This document shows, in pieces, positions 17,750 through 27,269 of a DNA stretch of 64,000 bases. The translations under genes were made by a program, and so were the position numbers. This DNA comes from Fulvivirga sediminis (GTDB lineage Bacteria; Bacteroidota; Bacteroidia; Cytophagales; Cyclobacteriaceae), in assembly GCF_016757215.1 (NCBI RefSeq), contig NZ_JAESIY010000006.1:203300-267299 (forward strand), in the 5' to 3' direction. The notes under the pieces were generated by a model. That model made no database searches. It saw nothing but the letters and a program-made list of their open reading frames with translations, and was not told the origin of the DNA. Numbering within the stretch: position 1 is the stretch's first letter; each line of letters starts with the position of its first letter.

Positions 17750-20700
17750 TTAAAATGAAATATTAAGGCCAAATACAATCGAACGTGATTTAGGATATCC
17801 TAAATAATCGATACCATAAGATTGATATCCGCCAGAATTACTTTTTACATCCACTTCAGGATCATACCCACTATAATCGGTAATCACAAACAGGTTTTGC
17901 CCTGTTACAGATAGTCTCAAAGATTTAACCCAACCATTAATTTTTAGATCTTCAGTATTAAATGTATAAGCAAGAGTAAGGTTGTTTAACCTTAAGAAAG
18001 AAGCATCTTCCAAGTATCTTGTGGATATAGTTGTAGAGTTATTGATAGACTCATTAGAATATGAATTAGCCGCATCCGTAGTATTAAGAGATCTTGATAA
18101 CCTTGCTTTTGTAAATAAGGCGTTAGCTGTGTTATTATAAAGTTTGTTGCCAGACACACCATTAAAATTTACAGATAGATCAAACCCTTTATACCCTACA
18201 TTTCCATAAAAGTTATAAGTAGTTTTAGGTAACGAGCTACCCGCTGCAATACGATCTTGATCATTTATAGATTTATCACCATTAACATCTCTGTAAATGC
18301 TTGCTCCGTCTTCATCTATACCTATAAAATCAAGTAAGTAGAAAGTGCCTATTGGCTGACGGTTCACATAACCATTTACAAGGGCTCCCGTCATACCTCC
18401 ACCTTGAGCAGAGCCCGAGTAGATTACAGTATAAGGTGATCCTGTAATTTCATTATCAAGAAAAGTGGCATTGGCTCCAATGCCATAACGAACTCCATCA
18501 GCATTGCTATGCTTATAATCTAGAGCCACTTCTACTCCTTTTGATCTCACTTCCATATCCTCTATGTTATCATAGTAAATGGCATCTTGAGGACGTAAAG
18601 GATCTGAGTCTAAAACTGACAATAATACATCTGATGTTACTTTTCTGAACAGATCCACTGAACCAGACACGCTACCTTCTAACAGGCCAAAGTCTAATCC
18701 TATATTGGTCTGAGTAGTTACTTCCCATTTCAAATCAGGGTTAGCATATCTGCTATATTTTATACCTGCTGGGTAATCTCGATCCCCAAAAGGATAACTA
18801 ACACTACCGTCAGTACTAAGTTCGATAGACTCTTGGCTTAGCTTGCCCGGTATTTCCTGATTACCAGTTTGCCCCCAACCTGCTCTTAGCTTAAGATCTG
18901 AAAAAGCACCATTCCCCATAAAACCTTCTTCCGATATCCTCCAACCGGCTGAGAATGAAGGAAATGTACCATACTTATTATTTTCACCAAATTTAGAGCT
19001 ACCGTCTACCCTTATATTAGCAGTAAACAAATATTTGTCGTACAAGTCATAGTTAATTCTTCCAAAAAATGATTGAAGCTCATTTTTTATAGCATATCCA
19101 TCAGGCTTATTGGTACCTCTGTAGCTATCCCCCTGACTTAAATCGATAATCTGCCCTTGACCTGGATTATATCTAGGTTCTACGCCATTCTCAGGGAAGC
19201 GGCTAATACTCCACCATCTCTCCTGCTCAAATACTTTTTGATAAGAGTATCCTGCTAAGATATTAGCATGATGCCCTTCCTTAGTAAAGTCATAAGTAAG
19301 ATAATGCTCCAACAAAGTATTATCTCTATCATAAAAAGTTGAATTTAACCTTCCTTCCTGGTCATATCTGGAGTTCGGAATATATTGCTCGTCTCGGGTT
19401 GTTCTTGATACATCAACACCCAAATTAAGCTTATAAGTAAGTCCCTTTATTATTTCTAATGAAGGAGAAATACTTCCTATTATTCTATCAGTTGAAGTGA
19501 TATCGTCATATTGCTCCAGTTGTATAAGAGGATTGCTTACATCTCCATAGTAAGCGGGGTTACCTTCTGCATCATACGCGGCATAGGTAGGGTTTGCTAC
19601 CAACGCATCTCCAATTACGCTATTAAAATTAGGACGGTGATTATCCACCCTAGAAGCACTTAGGTTTACATCAACCTTAATTCTGTCATCAACCAAGGCT
19701 TGCGTAAGTTTCAAACGACCATTATAACGTTTAAGCTCATTTTCTTTAATAATACCTTCTTGATCTTGATAACCTACAGAGGCAAAGTATTGCGTACTTT
19801 TGGTCCCTCCACTCAATGCCATGTTATAATTCTGAGTCACAGCTGTGCGTGTCACCAAATCTTGCCAGTCTGTAGAGGCTCCACCATCATTTAAATCACC
19901 ACCTATAGCAGGCACCACTTCTCTAAATTCATCAGCACTGTAAACATCCATTTTACGAGCTATTTTAGAAAAAGAAACACTAGAACTGAAGTCTAATCTT
20001 GATTGACCTTCTTTCCCATTTCTGGTAGTGATCATTACTACACCGTTAGCTCCTCTGGCTCCATAAATAGCAGTAGCTGACGCATCTTTCAATACATCTA
20101 TAGATTCAATATCTGACGGATTAATAAATGACATCGGATCTACAGCTCCTACACTGTTAGAATTATCTAAAGGAATACCATCAATCACATAAAGAGGATT
20201 ATTACCACTTCTTAAGCCACTAGGGCCACGTACAGTCATGCTTTGTGAAGCTCCAGGCTCACCACTAGAAGATACAACGCTTACTCCGGCAATTTTACCT
20301 TGAAGTAATTGCTGAGGTGAAGTGATAACACCCTTATTAAAATCTTCACTGTCAATAGAACCTACAGCACCGGTAACATCCTTCTTCTCTTGGGTACCGT
20401 ATCCCATCACCACCAGTTCTCCTAATGTCTTTACATCGTTCATCAGTGTTACTGATATACTGGTCTGGTTACCAACCACTACCTCTTCAGTAGTAGTACC
20501 CACAAAACTAAATACCAAAACAGATTGAGGAGAAGCTACATTTACTGAAAACTTACCCTTGGCATCTGTAATAGTACCATTATTAGTTCCTTTCTCTACT
20601 ACATTCACTCCTGGCAAAGGCATACCGTTTTCGTCTAACACTGTACCTGTTACGGTAATCGCTGCAACCACGCGCATTTCCTTATTAGAAATGGTCATGA

Positions 20701-20815
20701 TCTCGGCGTGCCCAGCAGAGAACTGCACACTCAAGAATAAAAGAGACATCAACATGATGCTTACCGAACGTAGCCCATGTCGTGTATCTTTAACTAGTTG
20801 ATAGAATTTTTTCAT
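17750..20815 (-). CDS. SusC/RagA family TonB-dependent outer-membrane transporter
   Basis: The 1021-residue protein has an N-terminal signal sequence (about 1-38), a carboxypeptidase-regulatory-like beta domain (about 53-130, VTGTVLDENGMPLPGVNV), a TonB-box-like and plug segment (LGELVVMGYGTQEKKDVTGAVGS, then VRGPSGLRSGNNPLYVIDGIPLD and SIDVLKDASATAIYGARGANGV), and a large C-terminal barrel ending SIVFGLNISF. It imports ligands delivered by SusD using TonB energy. No N-terminal STN domain is present, so FecIR-type signalling through this protein is not expected. It is the first gene of the susC-susD-phosphatase cluster. Confidence 0.96.
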   Translation of the reverse strand: MKKFYQLVKDTRHGLRSVSIMLMSLLFLSVQFSAGHAEIMTISNKEMRVVAAITVTGTVLDENGMPLPGVNVVEKGTNNGTITDAKGKFSVNVASPQSVLVFSFVGTTTEEVVVGNQTSISVTLMNDVKTLGELVVMGYGTQEKKDVTGAVGSIDSEDFNKGVITSPQQLLQGKIAGVSVVSSSGEPGASQSMTVRGPSGLRSGNNPLYVIDGIPLDNSNSVGAVDPMSFINPSDIESIDVLKDASATAIYGARGANGVVMITTRNGKEGQSRLDFSSSVSFSKIARKMDVYSADEFREVVPAIGGDLNDGGASTDWQDLVTRTAVTQNYNMALSGGTKSTQYFASVGYQDQEGIIKENELKRYNGRLKLTQALVDDRIKVDVNLSASRVDNHRPNFNSVIGDALVANPTYAAYDAEGNPAYYGDVSNPLIQLEQYDDITSTDRIIGSISPSLEIIKGLTYKLNLGVDVSRTTRDEQYIPNSRYDQEGRLNSTFYDRDNTLLEHYLTYDFTKEGHHANILAGYSYQKVFEQERWWSISRFPENGVEPRYNPGQGQIIDLSQGDSYRGTNKPDGYAIKNELQSFFGRINYDLYDKYLFTANIRVDGSSKFGENNKYGTFPSFSAGWRISEEGFMGNGAFSDLKLRAGWGQTGNQEIPGKLSQESIELSTDGSVSYPFGDRDYPAGIKYSRYANPDLKWEVTTQTNIGLDFGLLEGSVSGSVDLFRKVTSDVLLSVLDSDPLRPQDAIYYDNIEDMEVRSKGVEVALDYKHSNADGVRYGIGANATFLDNEITGSPYTVIYSGSAQGGGMTGALVNGYVNRQPIGTFYLLDFIGIDEDGASIYRDVNGDKSINDQDRIAAGSSLPKTTYNFYGNVGYKGFDLSVNFNGVSGNKLYNNTANALFTKARLSRSLNTTDAANSYSNESINNSTTISTRYLEDASFLRLNNLTLAYTFNTEDLKINGWVKSLRLSVTGQNLFVITDYSGYDPEVDVKSNSGGYQSYGIDYLGYPKSRSIVFGLNISF

Positions 20816-21211
20816 ACGATTTGATTAGTTATATAAATAAGTTTGATCAGGTATCTGAAAAATTTATTTCCGCAATGTTGAGAAGATTATACGCGGGGGG
20901 AGGAAACTCAGAATTAAGCTTTCATTATGAGAGTGCTAATGAAATAGGCCATTCATTAACAATGGTTTAACAAAAGAAGCTTAATCCATTTAGCTTATTC
21001 ATAAGTGCAAATAAGAAATCGCCCTGATTAATGTAAAAGGTAGGATTGAAATCGTTTACAGGAATTTTAACAATTACTTAAACAAAGTCAGTAGAAAGAT
21101 AAGTCGTTAATTCACATTAAATTAATATTGGCCTTCTTGATAATATTAGCATAAAGAAAAAATAGCCAATTGCTAAGACAATTGGCTAAATTCAAAATCA
21201 ATCATAACCTT
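20816..21211. other. Intergenic region upstream of susC
   Basis: This 396-base AT-rich spacer should hold the susC promoter, but no CAAAnnTA (minus-strand -7) match was found. A six-G run is at 20895-20900. The terminator of the PrnB-like gene is at its right end. No credible frame was seen. Confidence 0.5.
21163..21188 (-). terminator. Terminator after PrnB-like gene
   Basis: A 10-bp perfect stem (TAGCCAATTG / CAATTGGCTA, loop CTAAGA). Read on the minus strand it is followed by TTTTTTCTTT, a good intrinsic terminator. Confidence 0.8.
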
Positions 21212-22342
21212 CTATCCGGCTATTCTATTGCCAGTGTTTAAACATCCCACCAGCTTCATGGTACAATCAAGCTCATGCCTTTTATCATTCATCATCTTAA
21301 TGATCGCACCTAAAATACCTGTGCTATAACCACCACTTCCTGTTGCTCTTTCGGATTGTTTGCTGTAGGCATCTTCCGCCATACGTTTATGTGGCATTCT
21401 AAAGCTAACCAGCGTTTTGAACATATTCCTCAAAGCTTCAGCAGATTTCATTACATTTTCCGAATTCTTATTGTGAAGCAAAGCCTCTTGCACCTTAGAG
21501 CTAAGAGACTCTCTTCCTTTATAGTTATAGTAAATATCTCTTAGTTGCGGTAAAACATAAGGAACATATGTATTCTGAAAAGCATAATACTGCTCGTCGT
21601 CACAATCAGCCCCCCACAGCAGGTGGTCATAAATGAATACCGGCATCTCAACTGCTCCAGGGCCTAAATAGTCGCGACCATATAATTTGATAGGATCATA
21701 ATAAAATCGCAAATGTTTAGAAAACACGCCTGTATCCACTTTTCTCATGGCAAAAACTATAGCTTGCACCATCTGCTTAAAGCTATTATCTGCAAGATGA
21801 CAGATCTCGGCAAACTGCTCAGAATCTACATCGGTATTATGAAGTTCTACGAGATAATAAATTGCTTTTACTACAGGAGACATCGCCATTTTAACACTTT
21901 CTATTAACCCTGCTTCATCCTCAAAATGGGTATAAGTTCGCATCCTTTGTCCGGAGGGGTTCCAAACCGAATAATGCAAAAGCGTATCCCTCGGGGGCAG
22001 ATCCGTTTTTTCGCTCAAAATATCCAAAACGTAATCTAATTCAGGGACCTCATCAATCGGCTCATGGCCATGTCTTTTAATAGAGCCTAATAGAATACCT
22101 ATGTCTCTCATGGCAGCTATAGCCTCTTCATAATTAAAGCCAGACAACTTATCAGGGTAAGGCAAGTGCTTGTATAATGCTTCTACAAGCTTCCTCACAT
22201 TACCATTTTGATTATATTCTGGAAGTATTCTGAAAAAATCATCCATTTCTAGAGGATCTAGATCTGCAATAGACAGATTCTGATTTACTTGCACAAAAAG
22301 GCTTTGCTCCCAGAAAAAATTTCGTTTAAAACTGTGAGACAT
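21212..22342 (-). CDS. PrnB-like heme dioxygenase-superfamily protein (DUF1864 type)
   Basis: The start is put at ATG 22342 (MSHSFKRNFFWEQ), one base after the stop of the upstream gene; an earlier ATG at 22366 would overlap that gene by 23 bases. The 376-residue helical protein resembles monodechloroaminopyrrolnitrin synthase PrnB of the indoleamine/tryptophan 2,3-dioxygenase superfamily: LRFYYDPIKLYGRDYLGPGAVEMPVFIYDHLLWG, then FKTLVSFRMPHKRMAED, and GSGGYSTG. The His in MPHKRMA (residue 318 of this form) is the likely heme ligand and the Gly-rich GSGGYSTG matches the substrate-loop position. In pyrrolnitrin synthesis PrnB rearranges 7-chlorotryptophan. No halogenase or other prn gene is nearby, so the substrate is unknown, with an indole or tryptophan derivative most plausible. 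Confidence 0.72.
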   Translation of the reverse strand: MSHSFKRNFFWEQSLFVQVNQNLSIADLDPLEMDDFFRILPEYNQNGNVRKLVEALYKHLPYPDKLSGFNYEEAIAAMRDIGILLGSIKRHGHEPIDEVPELDYVLDILSEKTDLPPRDTLLHYSVWNPSGQRMRTYTHFEDEAGLIESVKMAMSPVVKAIYYLVELHNTDVDSEQFAEICHLADNSFKQMVQAIVFAMRKVDTGVFSKHLRFYYDPIKLYGRDYLGPGAVEMPVFIYDHLLWGADCDDEQYYAFQNTYVPYVLPQLRDIYYNYKGRESLSSKVQEALLHNKNSENVMKSAEALRNMFKTLVSFRMPHKRMAEDAYSKQSERATGSGGYSTGILGAIIKMMNDKRHELDCTMKLVGCLNTGNRIAG

Positions 22343-22343
22343 A

Positions 22344-22742
22344 TTAATCCTCTTTGAACCAGTCAAAACAATTCCTTTCGCTATTGAAAGTATGGATTTT
22401 TAATGATCCTACCGCTGACTCATTCACCTTGTCCACAGTAGCTTTTGTAAACACATCATCAGAAACAAGAACGGCAAGCTTGGTTAAGCCTATGCTTTCC
22501 ACTTCTGGAAACCAAGATCCTCCAAGATACTCCTGCACTTCCTTTGAAAGAACTTTTAAACTTCGGTGATCACTTAAGTGAAACTTTATTTCATTTTCTT
22601 TAATGAATTCGGTCATGAGATCACACCCTCTTTTAACTTGATCCGTCTTTAGAAAACCAATCCACTGAGCAGTAATCACTTGTTTAGCATCATCATAAGT
22701 GATATCACAAAAGCTTTCTTTTAGTAACGTTTTAACAGCCAT
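22344..22742 (-). CDS. STAS/SpoIIAA-like protein
   Basis: The 132-residue cytoplasmic protein alternates strands and helices (CDITYDDAKQVITAQWIGFLKTDQVKRGCDLM, KFHLSDHRSLKVLS, LAVLVSDDVFTKATVD, HTFNSERNCFDWF), like the STAS/SpoIIAA-like proteins common in Bacteroidota. The phospho-acceptor Ser of true anti-anti-sigma factors is not obvious. Its stop is one base before the PrnB-like start, so the two are coexpressed. Similar proteins often accompany signalling genes. Here it may be an accessory or regulatory partner of the heme protein, which is inference. Confidence 0.6.
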   Translation of the reverse strand: MAVKTLLKESFCDITYDDAKQVITAQWIGFLKTDQVKRGCDLMTEFIKENEIKFHLSDHRSLKVLSKEVQEYLGGSWFPEVESIGLTKLAVLVSDDVFTKATVDKVNESAVGSLKIHTFNSERNCFDWFKED

Positions 22743-23119
22743 AATATAGTTTAAATTTTAAATACACCTGAAACCTCCACAAAATTGGCCTGCAAAAAAA
22801 TTCAAATAACACGCCTTTATTGTATGCGTAAAAATTATACACAAATACTTTAGAACAGATTTTATGTAAATTTTTAACATCTGAATATCAGAGCTTTAAT
22901 AAAAAAAAGAAACAAAGGGGTTACACCTAATAAACTATAAAATGAATTTTAACTATAAATAATTAACTTTTTAAACTTAAAACTTACATTATATTAATTG
23001 AAATTTAAGTTGATGTTATATAAATCATAAACAATTTTTGATAATAAAAAAAGCAGTAATTATTGAATAATTACTGCTTTATGAAGAATATTATTGAACT
23101 TATAATATTTTTTAAGGTT
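22743..23119. other. Intergenic region between secDF and STAS-like gene
   Basis: A 377-base, very AT-rich stretch between two minus-strand genes. Its left part holds the secDF terminator. The rest should hold the promoter for the STAS-like/PrnB-like pair, but no clear element is visible. No credible frame was seen. Confidence 0.5.
23050..23080 (-). terminator. Terminator after secDF
   Basis: A near-perfect hairpin (AAAGCAGTAATTATT / AATAATTACTGCTTT) followed on the minus strand by TTTTTTATTAT, 40 bases after the secDF stop. Confidence 0.85.
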
Positions 23120-26113
23120 CTATTCTGTTAATTTCTTATCTAAATCTGCCACTACTGGAGAAGCAATGAAAATTGAAGAATAAGTACCTACTACTATACC
23201 TACTAATAGAGAGAAAGAGAATCCTCTAAGCACTTCACCTCCAAATATAAATAAGATCAATACCACTATTAAGGTAGTGAAAGAGGTCATAACAGTACGG
23301 TTCATTGTGCTATTAATAGCCGAGTTAAACACTGTTAAACGATCACGACCAGCTCCCAAACCTAAGTACTCTCTTATACGGTCAAATACCACCACAGTAT
23401 CATTTATTGAATAACCTATAATAGTAAGTAGGGCGGCTACAAAAACCTGATCAATTTCAAATTTAACTCCTAGCGCTCCTGCAATACCAAAGGCTGCAAA
23501 CACGAACAAACTATCATGTACAAGAGCTATAATAGCACCTGTACTAAATTGCCATCTTCTAAATCTGATGAGGATGTAAACGAATATAGCTATGATGGCA
23601 AACAAACCTGCCTCAAAAGACGAGCTCTTAATGTCATCGGCAATGGTCGCTCCTACCTTTGAAGAACCTGAAATGGTAAAATGATCAGCATCTACTTGAG
23701 AATCATCTCCCACATACTTCTGACCAGTATATTCCTCTATTCCACTAATAAGCACAGACTGAACTTTCTCATCAGCTTCATCAGACTCATCATCAATTAA
23801 ATAAGAAGTAGTCACTTTTACTATACTGTTACTTCCGAAGTTTTTCACCTCAGTACCTCCATCTTCAAAACTCTTGCTCAGCGCCACTTTCATATCAGTA
23901 GCTACTACAGGATCTCCGAAGTTTACTATATATGATCTACCTCCTTTAAAATCTACCCCTAAGTTTAAGCCTTGAATAAAAACTAAAGCCATACCTATAA
24001 CTATAACTACAGCTGAAATCATATAAGCCATTCTCCTCTTACCCATGAAATCAATATTCATGTTAGACATAAGATTTTTTGAGAATGGAGTTTCAAAAGA
24101 AATTTTGCTTTCGTCACCTTTCTTAGTCCACCACTCTACTATTACTCTTGTAATGTAAACCGCTGTAAAGAAAGAGCATATAATACCGATCATAAGTGTG
24201 ATAGCAAAACCTTTTATCGGCCCCTGACCAAGAGCAAATAGGATAACAGCAGTTAATAAAGTAGTAACGTTAGCATCTACAATAGAGCTAAATGCTTTTT
24301 GATAACCTGCAGTAATGGCGGCCTTTAATTTCACTCCATTTCTTAGTTCCTCTCTTATTCTTTCAAAAATAAGCACGTTAGCATCTATAGACATACCAAT
24401 GGTAAGAACAATACCAGCAATACCAGGTAAAGTCAGAGCTGACTTTAACTGAGCCAAAATACCTAAAATAAAGAAGATGTTGAATACTAGCGCGATGTTA
24501 GCTACAATACCTCCTTTAGCGTAATAACCAACCATGAAGATAACCACAATAGCCAAACCTGCTACCATAGAAAGTATCCCCTGATTACGAGCTACTTTAC
24601 CTAATGTAGGCCCCACTATCGCTTCTTCAACAATTCTTGTAGGAGCAGGAAGTGAACCCGCCTTCAATATATTAGCCAAGTCTTTCGCCTCTTCTATAGT
24701 GAAATCACCAGAAATTTGAGAGTTTCCATTAGGAATTTCACCGTTAACATAAGGAGCCGAATACACCACGTTATCTAATACTATGGCTATTCTTCCTCTT
24801 GGATTTTTGCTTGATGCTTCAGACGTCATTTTAGACCATACTCTGGTACCCAAAGCATTCATCTGCATACTTACTGCAGGCCTGCTATACTGATCAAGAT
24901 CCTGACGAGCATCTGTAATTACCTCACCTGTTAATCTCGCATTTCCGCCTCTACCTGTTTGCACAAAATATAACTGCAATAAATCACGACCAGATTGCTC
25001 ATCCGTTACTGGCTTAACAGCCCAAAGAGGTTTCACAGCTCTAGGCATCATTGCTCTCACATCTGCCCTTCTTAAAATCTGACCAATTACGGCTGTATCT
25101 CTCACATCATACATTAGTCCACCAACAGAAAGCTCTAATAACGGAGATTGACGATTGGCTAAAGAATCAACAGTATTGTTAGTAGAATCAGACTTACCTA
25201 AAGCTGAGTCCAAGCTTACCTCATCATCTGAAGAATCTTCATCTGCAGAAAGTGCTGAACCTAAGTCTTGTCCCGCCTCTTCTTCTTCTTTAACCTCTTC
25301 ACCTTGATCCAATGTACTTTTGGCTTTCTGCTCGTTAACCAACATGCTATTAATAGCCATCAAAGAGTTATTCAATGCTGCAGGCTCTGCTACCTCCCAG
25401 AACTCTAACTTAGCCACTCCTTGCAAAAGTTTTCTTACCCTTTCAGGGTTATCAGCACCAGGTATTTCTATTTGAATTCTACCTTGATCTTCTAGTTTTT
25501 GAATAACTGGCTGAGATGTTCCGAATTCATCCAAACGAGTTCTTAAGATAATGAATGATCTATCGATAGCATCATCAATTTCCTTTTTCACTACGTCCAT
25601 CACTGCCTCATCGCTATCTCCCCGGCTAATTCTCCCTCTATTAGCAGCAGTAGCAAAAATAGTAGCTAAAGGTTTGTCAGTAGTTTCATTATAGGCTTCC
25701 AAAAATAGATCTGCAAACTGACCTGTGCTTTGCTTTTGCATTTCTTTTGCCTTGTCTATGGCAGACAGAAAAGCCTGATCATTACTATTACCACTTAGCC
25801 CTTTAATAATGTCTATAGGAGATACCTCAAGAGTAACGTGCATACCTCCTTGAAGGTCAAGCCCCAAGTTAAGCTCTGTATCTTTTACTTCTTTATAGGT
25901 AAATTCAAAACCAAAAAGATTATAAACAGGTAAATTATAAACGGAGTCCAAATAAGCTTGTTTCTTACTTAAATCTACTACTCCAGATTCGTCTGTGGCT
26001 AAATCTATTGCATCTTGCTGAATACCTCTGGAAACGAAAGTAAACGAAAGATAATAGATACAAAGCAAGGTAACCACGACGGTTAAAACGATAACTGCAC
26101 CTTTATTTCGCAT
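23120..26113 (-). CDS. secDF: Protein translocase SecDF fusion
   Basis: The 997-residue protein joins SecD and SecF. The SecD half has an N-terminal membrane helix, LNLGLDLQGGMHVTLEV, FIILRTRLDEFGTSQPVIQK, RIQIEIPGA, a long periplasmic domain with an acidic Ser/Asp insert (about 255-315), and six helices containing GIVLTIGMSIDANVLIFERIREELRNG. The SecF half (about from 690) has NLGVDFKGGRSYIVNF and YSINDTVVVFDRIREYLG. About 12 membrane helices in all. SecDF uses proton motive force to pull exported proteins through SecYEG, which also feeds T9SS cargo such as the chitinase here. Fused SecDF is the usual form in Bacteroidota. It stands last in a run of minus-strand housekeeping genes. Confidence 0.97.
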   Translation of the reverse strand: MRNKGAVIVLTVVVTLLCIYYLSFTFVSRGIQQDAIDLATDESGVVDLSKKQAYLDSVYNLPVYNLFGFEFTYKEVKDTELNLGLDLQGGMHVTLEVSPIDIIKGLSGNSNDQAFLSAIDKAKEMQKQSTGQFADLFLEAYNETTDKPLATIFATAANRGRISRGDSDEAVMDVVKKEIDDAIDRSFIILRTRLDEFGTSQPVIQKLEDQGRIQIEIPGADNPERVRKLLQGVAKLEFWEVAEPAALNNSLMAINSMLVNEQKAKSTLDQGEEVKEEEEAGQDLGSALSADEDSSDDEVSLDSALGKSDSTNNTVDSLANRQSPLLELSVGGLMYDVRDTAVIGQILRRADVRAMMPRAVKPLWAVKPVTDEQSGRDLLQLYFVQTGRGGNARLTGEVITDARQDLDQYSRPAVSMQMNALGTRVWSKMTSEASSKNPRGRIAIVLDNVVYSAPYVNGEIPNGNSQISGDFTIEEAKDLANILKAGSLPAPTRIVEEAIVGPTLGKVARNQGILSMVAGLAIVVIFMVGYYAKGGIVANIALVFNIFFILGILAQLKSALTLPGIAGIVLTIGMSIDANVLIFERIREELRNGVKLKAAITAGYQKAFSSIVDANVTTLLTAVILFALGQGPIKGFAITLMIGIICSFFTAVYITRVIVEWWTKKGDESKISFETPFSKNLMSNMNIDFMGKRRMAYMISAVVIVIGMALVFIQGLNLGVDFKGGRSYIVNFGDPVVATDMKVALSKSFEDGGTEVKNFGSNSIVKVTTSYLIDDESDEADEKVQSVLISGIEEYTGQKYVGDDSQVDADHFTISGSSKVGATIADDIKSSSFEAGLFAIIAIFVYILIRFRRWQFSTGAIIALVHDSLFVFAAFGIAGALGVKFEIDQVFVAALLTIIGYSINDTVVVFDRIREYLGLGAGRDRLTVFNSAINSTMNRTVMTSFTTLIVVLILFIFGGEVLRGFSFSLLVGIVVGTYSSIFIASPVVADLDKKLTE

Positions 26114-26232
26114 TGTTTTAAAAGTTTGTTTTATGTTAGTAAGCTTGAATAGTTATAAATACACCTGACGCTCACCTCAGGCGATTATATAAATTAAATA
26201 GTATGTTATTATTTTAGATAGGATTATCTAAA

Positions 26233-26595
26233 CTAAGGGGCATTCGGCGATATTATCAACCGAAAAAGAGTTCTAAAATAAGAGTTGAAATCGGGAATAC
26301 TCTCAGGAATCTCAATTACATCATCAGCACTACCAGAGTAAATCTCAGTAATGAAGTGTAGCACTTGCTGAATAAACATATGAGCCATAGAGCTCACAGC
26401 ATCTTTACTAATGCTAATGATGGCATGTTGTTCGCTATCACCATTGTCATCTTGAGATACTTCTATGGTAGAAGTCTGACTAGCAAGATAGCCATAGTAG
26501 CATGTTTCTGAGGTAACTATTACCAATGCGGCTATAATGCCCAGGCAAATACCTATAGAATGCTTGTAGTTTCGTATGGCTGAGTTAGTATTCAT
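26233..26595 (-). CDS. Hypothetical membrane-anchored protein
   Basis: The 120-residue protein has one transmembrane helix near its start (SIGICLGIIAALVIVTSE, about 13-30), followed by an extracytoplasmic region of about 90 residues without cysteine pairs or motifs I recognise (ISISKDAVSSMAHMFIQQVLHFITEIYSG). It is 119 bases upstream of secDF and 41 bases downstream of udk on the same strand, so it may be part of the same transcript. No function can be assigned. Confidence 0.7.
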   Translation of the reverse strand: MNTNSAIRNYKHSIGICLGIIAALVIVTSETCYYGYLASQTSTIEVSQDDNGDSEQHAIISISKDAVSSMAHMFIQQVLHFITEIYSGSADDVIEIPESIPDFNSYFRTLFRLIISPNAP

Positions 26596-26636
26596 TATAT
26601 CAAGAGCCTACAAATGTAGTGATATTCATAAATATA

Positions 26637-27263
26637 TCAAGAATGCGCCTCATTAAGTTTAGTCTTAAAAAAGCCAGAAAGAACTTCTAATGCATAATCA
26701 AAATTCTTATTGTTAGGAATGATAAGATCTGCATCATCCTTTAAAGGCTCCAGGTATTGCTCAAAAGTAGGCATTACGTGCTTCTCAAAACGATAAAGCA
26801 CATCATCAAGATCATACCCTCTTTCTATTTTATCTCTAATAATTCTTCTTTTTAGCTTTATATGATCTTTAGCAGATATAAAAAGCTTCAGATCCAATAA
26901 ATCTCTCACCTCCTTATAGTACAGCACAAACAAACCCTCTATTACTACAATAGGCGAAGGATTAAAAGTAAGTGTTTTGGGAGTTATAGCAGGGTTATTA
27001 AAAGTATACTCCAACCGTTCGAAAGGTTGACCAGACTTGATTTTCCTTATATCATCAGCAAAAGCCTTAGCATCGATAGACTCTGGAGTATCAAAGTTTT
27101 TAACGCCATTTTCATCTAACGGTTGTTTCTCTCGAGGCAGATAATAATTGTCCTGTGAAATGAGACAGATATCATTGCTATCAAACTGATGTAAAAGGCT
27201 GTTTAGAAAAAGTGTTTTCCCTGATCCACTACCGCCTGTTATACCTATAATATAAGGATTCAC
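26637..27263 (-). CDS. udk: Uridine kinase
   Basis: The 208-residue protein has the P-loop GITGGSGSGKT (7-17), SQDNYYLPREKQ (substrate Asp/Tyr region), NFDTPESIDAKAF, and the lid segment IKLKRRIIRDKIERGYD. It phosphorylates uridine or cytidine to UMP or CMP in pyrimidine salvage, complementing the upp gene elsewhere in this window. The start is GTG: the two codons before it are TTA TTA and then the stop codon of rdgB, so no ATG is available. It lies 6 bases after rdgB in the same operon. Confidence 0.94.
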   Translation of the reverse strand: MNPYIIGITGGSGSGKTLFLNSLLHQFDSNDICLISQDNYYLPREKQPLDENGVKNFDTPESIDAKAFADDIRKIKSGQPFERLEYTFNNPAITPKTLTFNPSPIVVIEGLFVLYYKEVRDLLDLKLFISAKDHIKLKRRIIRDKIERGYDLDDVLYRFEKHVMPTFEQYLEPLKDDADLIIPNNKNFDYALEVLSGFFKTKLNEAHS

Positions 27264-27269
27264 TAATAA

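Noticed and set aside
20895..20900. Six-G run upstream of susC as a phase-variation tract
   Set aside because: Too short to be convincing and with no second copy or inverted repeats for promoter flipping nearby.
22343..22366. Upstream ATG for the PrnB-like gene
   Set aside because: It would overlap the STAS-like gene by 23 bases; the ATG at 22342 follows that gene's stop directly.
26164..26181. CCTGA/TCAGG hairpin between secDF and the gene upstream
   Set aside because: Only 5 bp with an 8-base loop and no T run; expected by chance.
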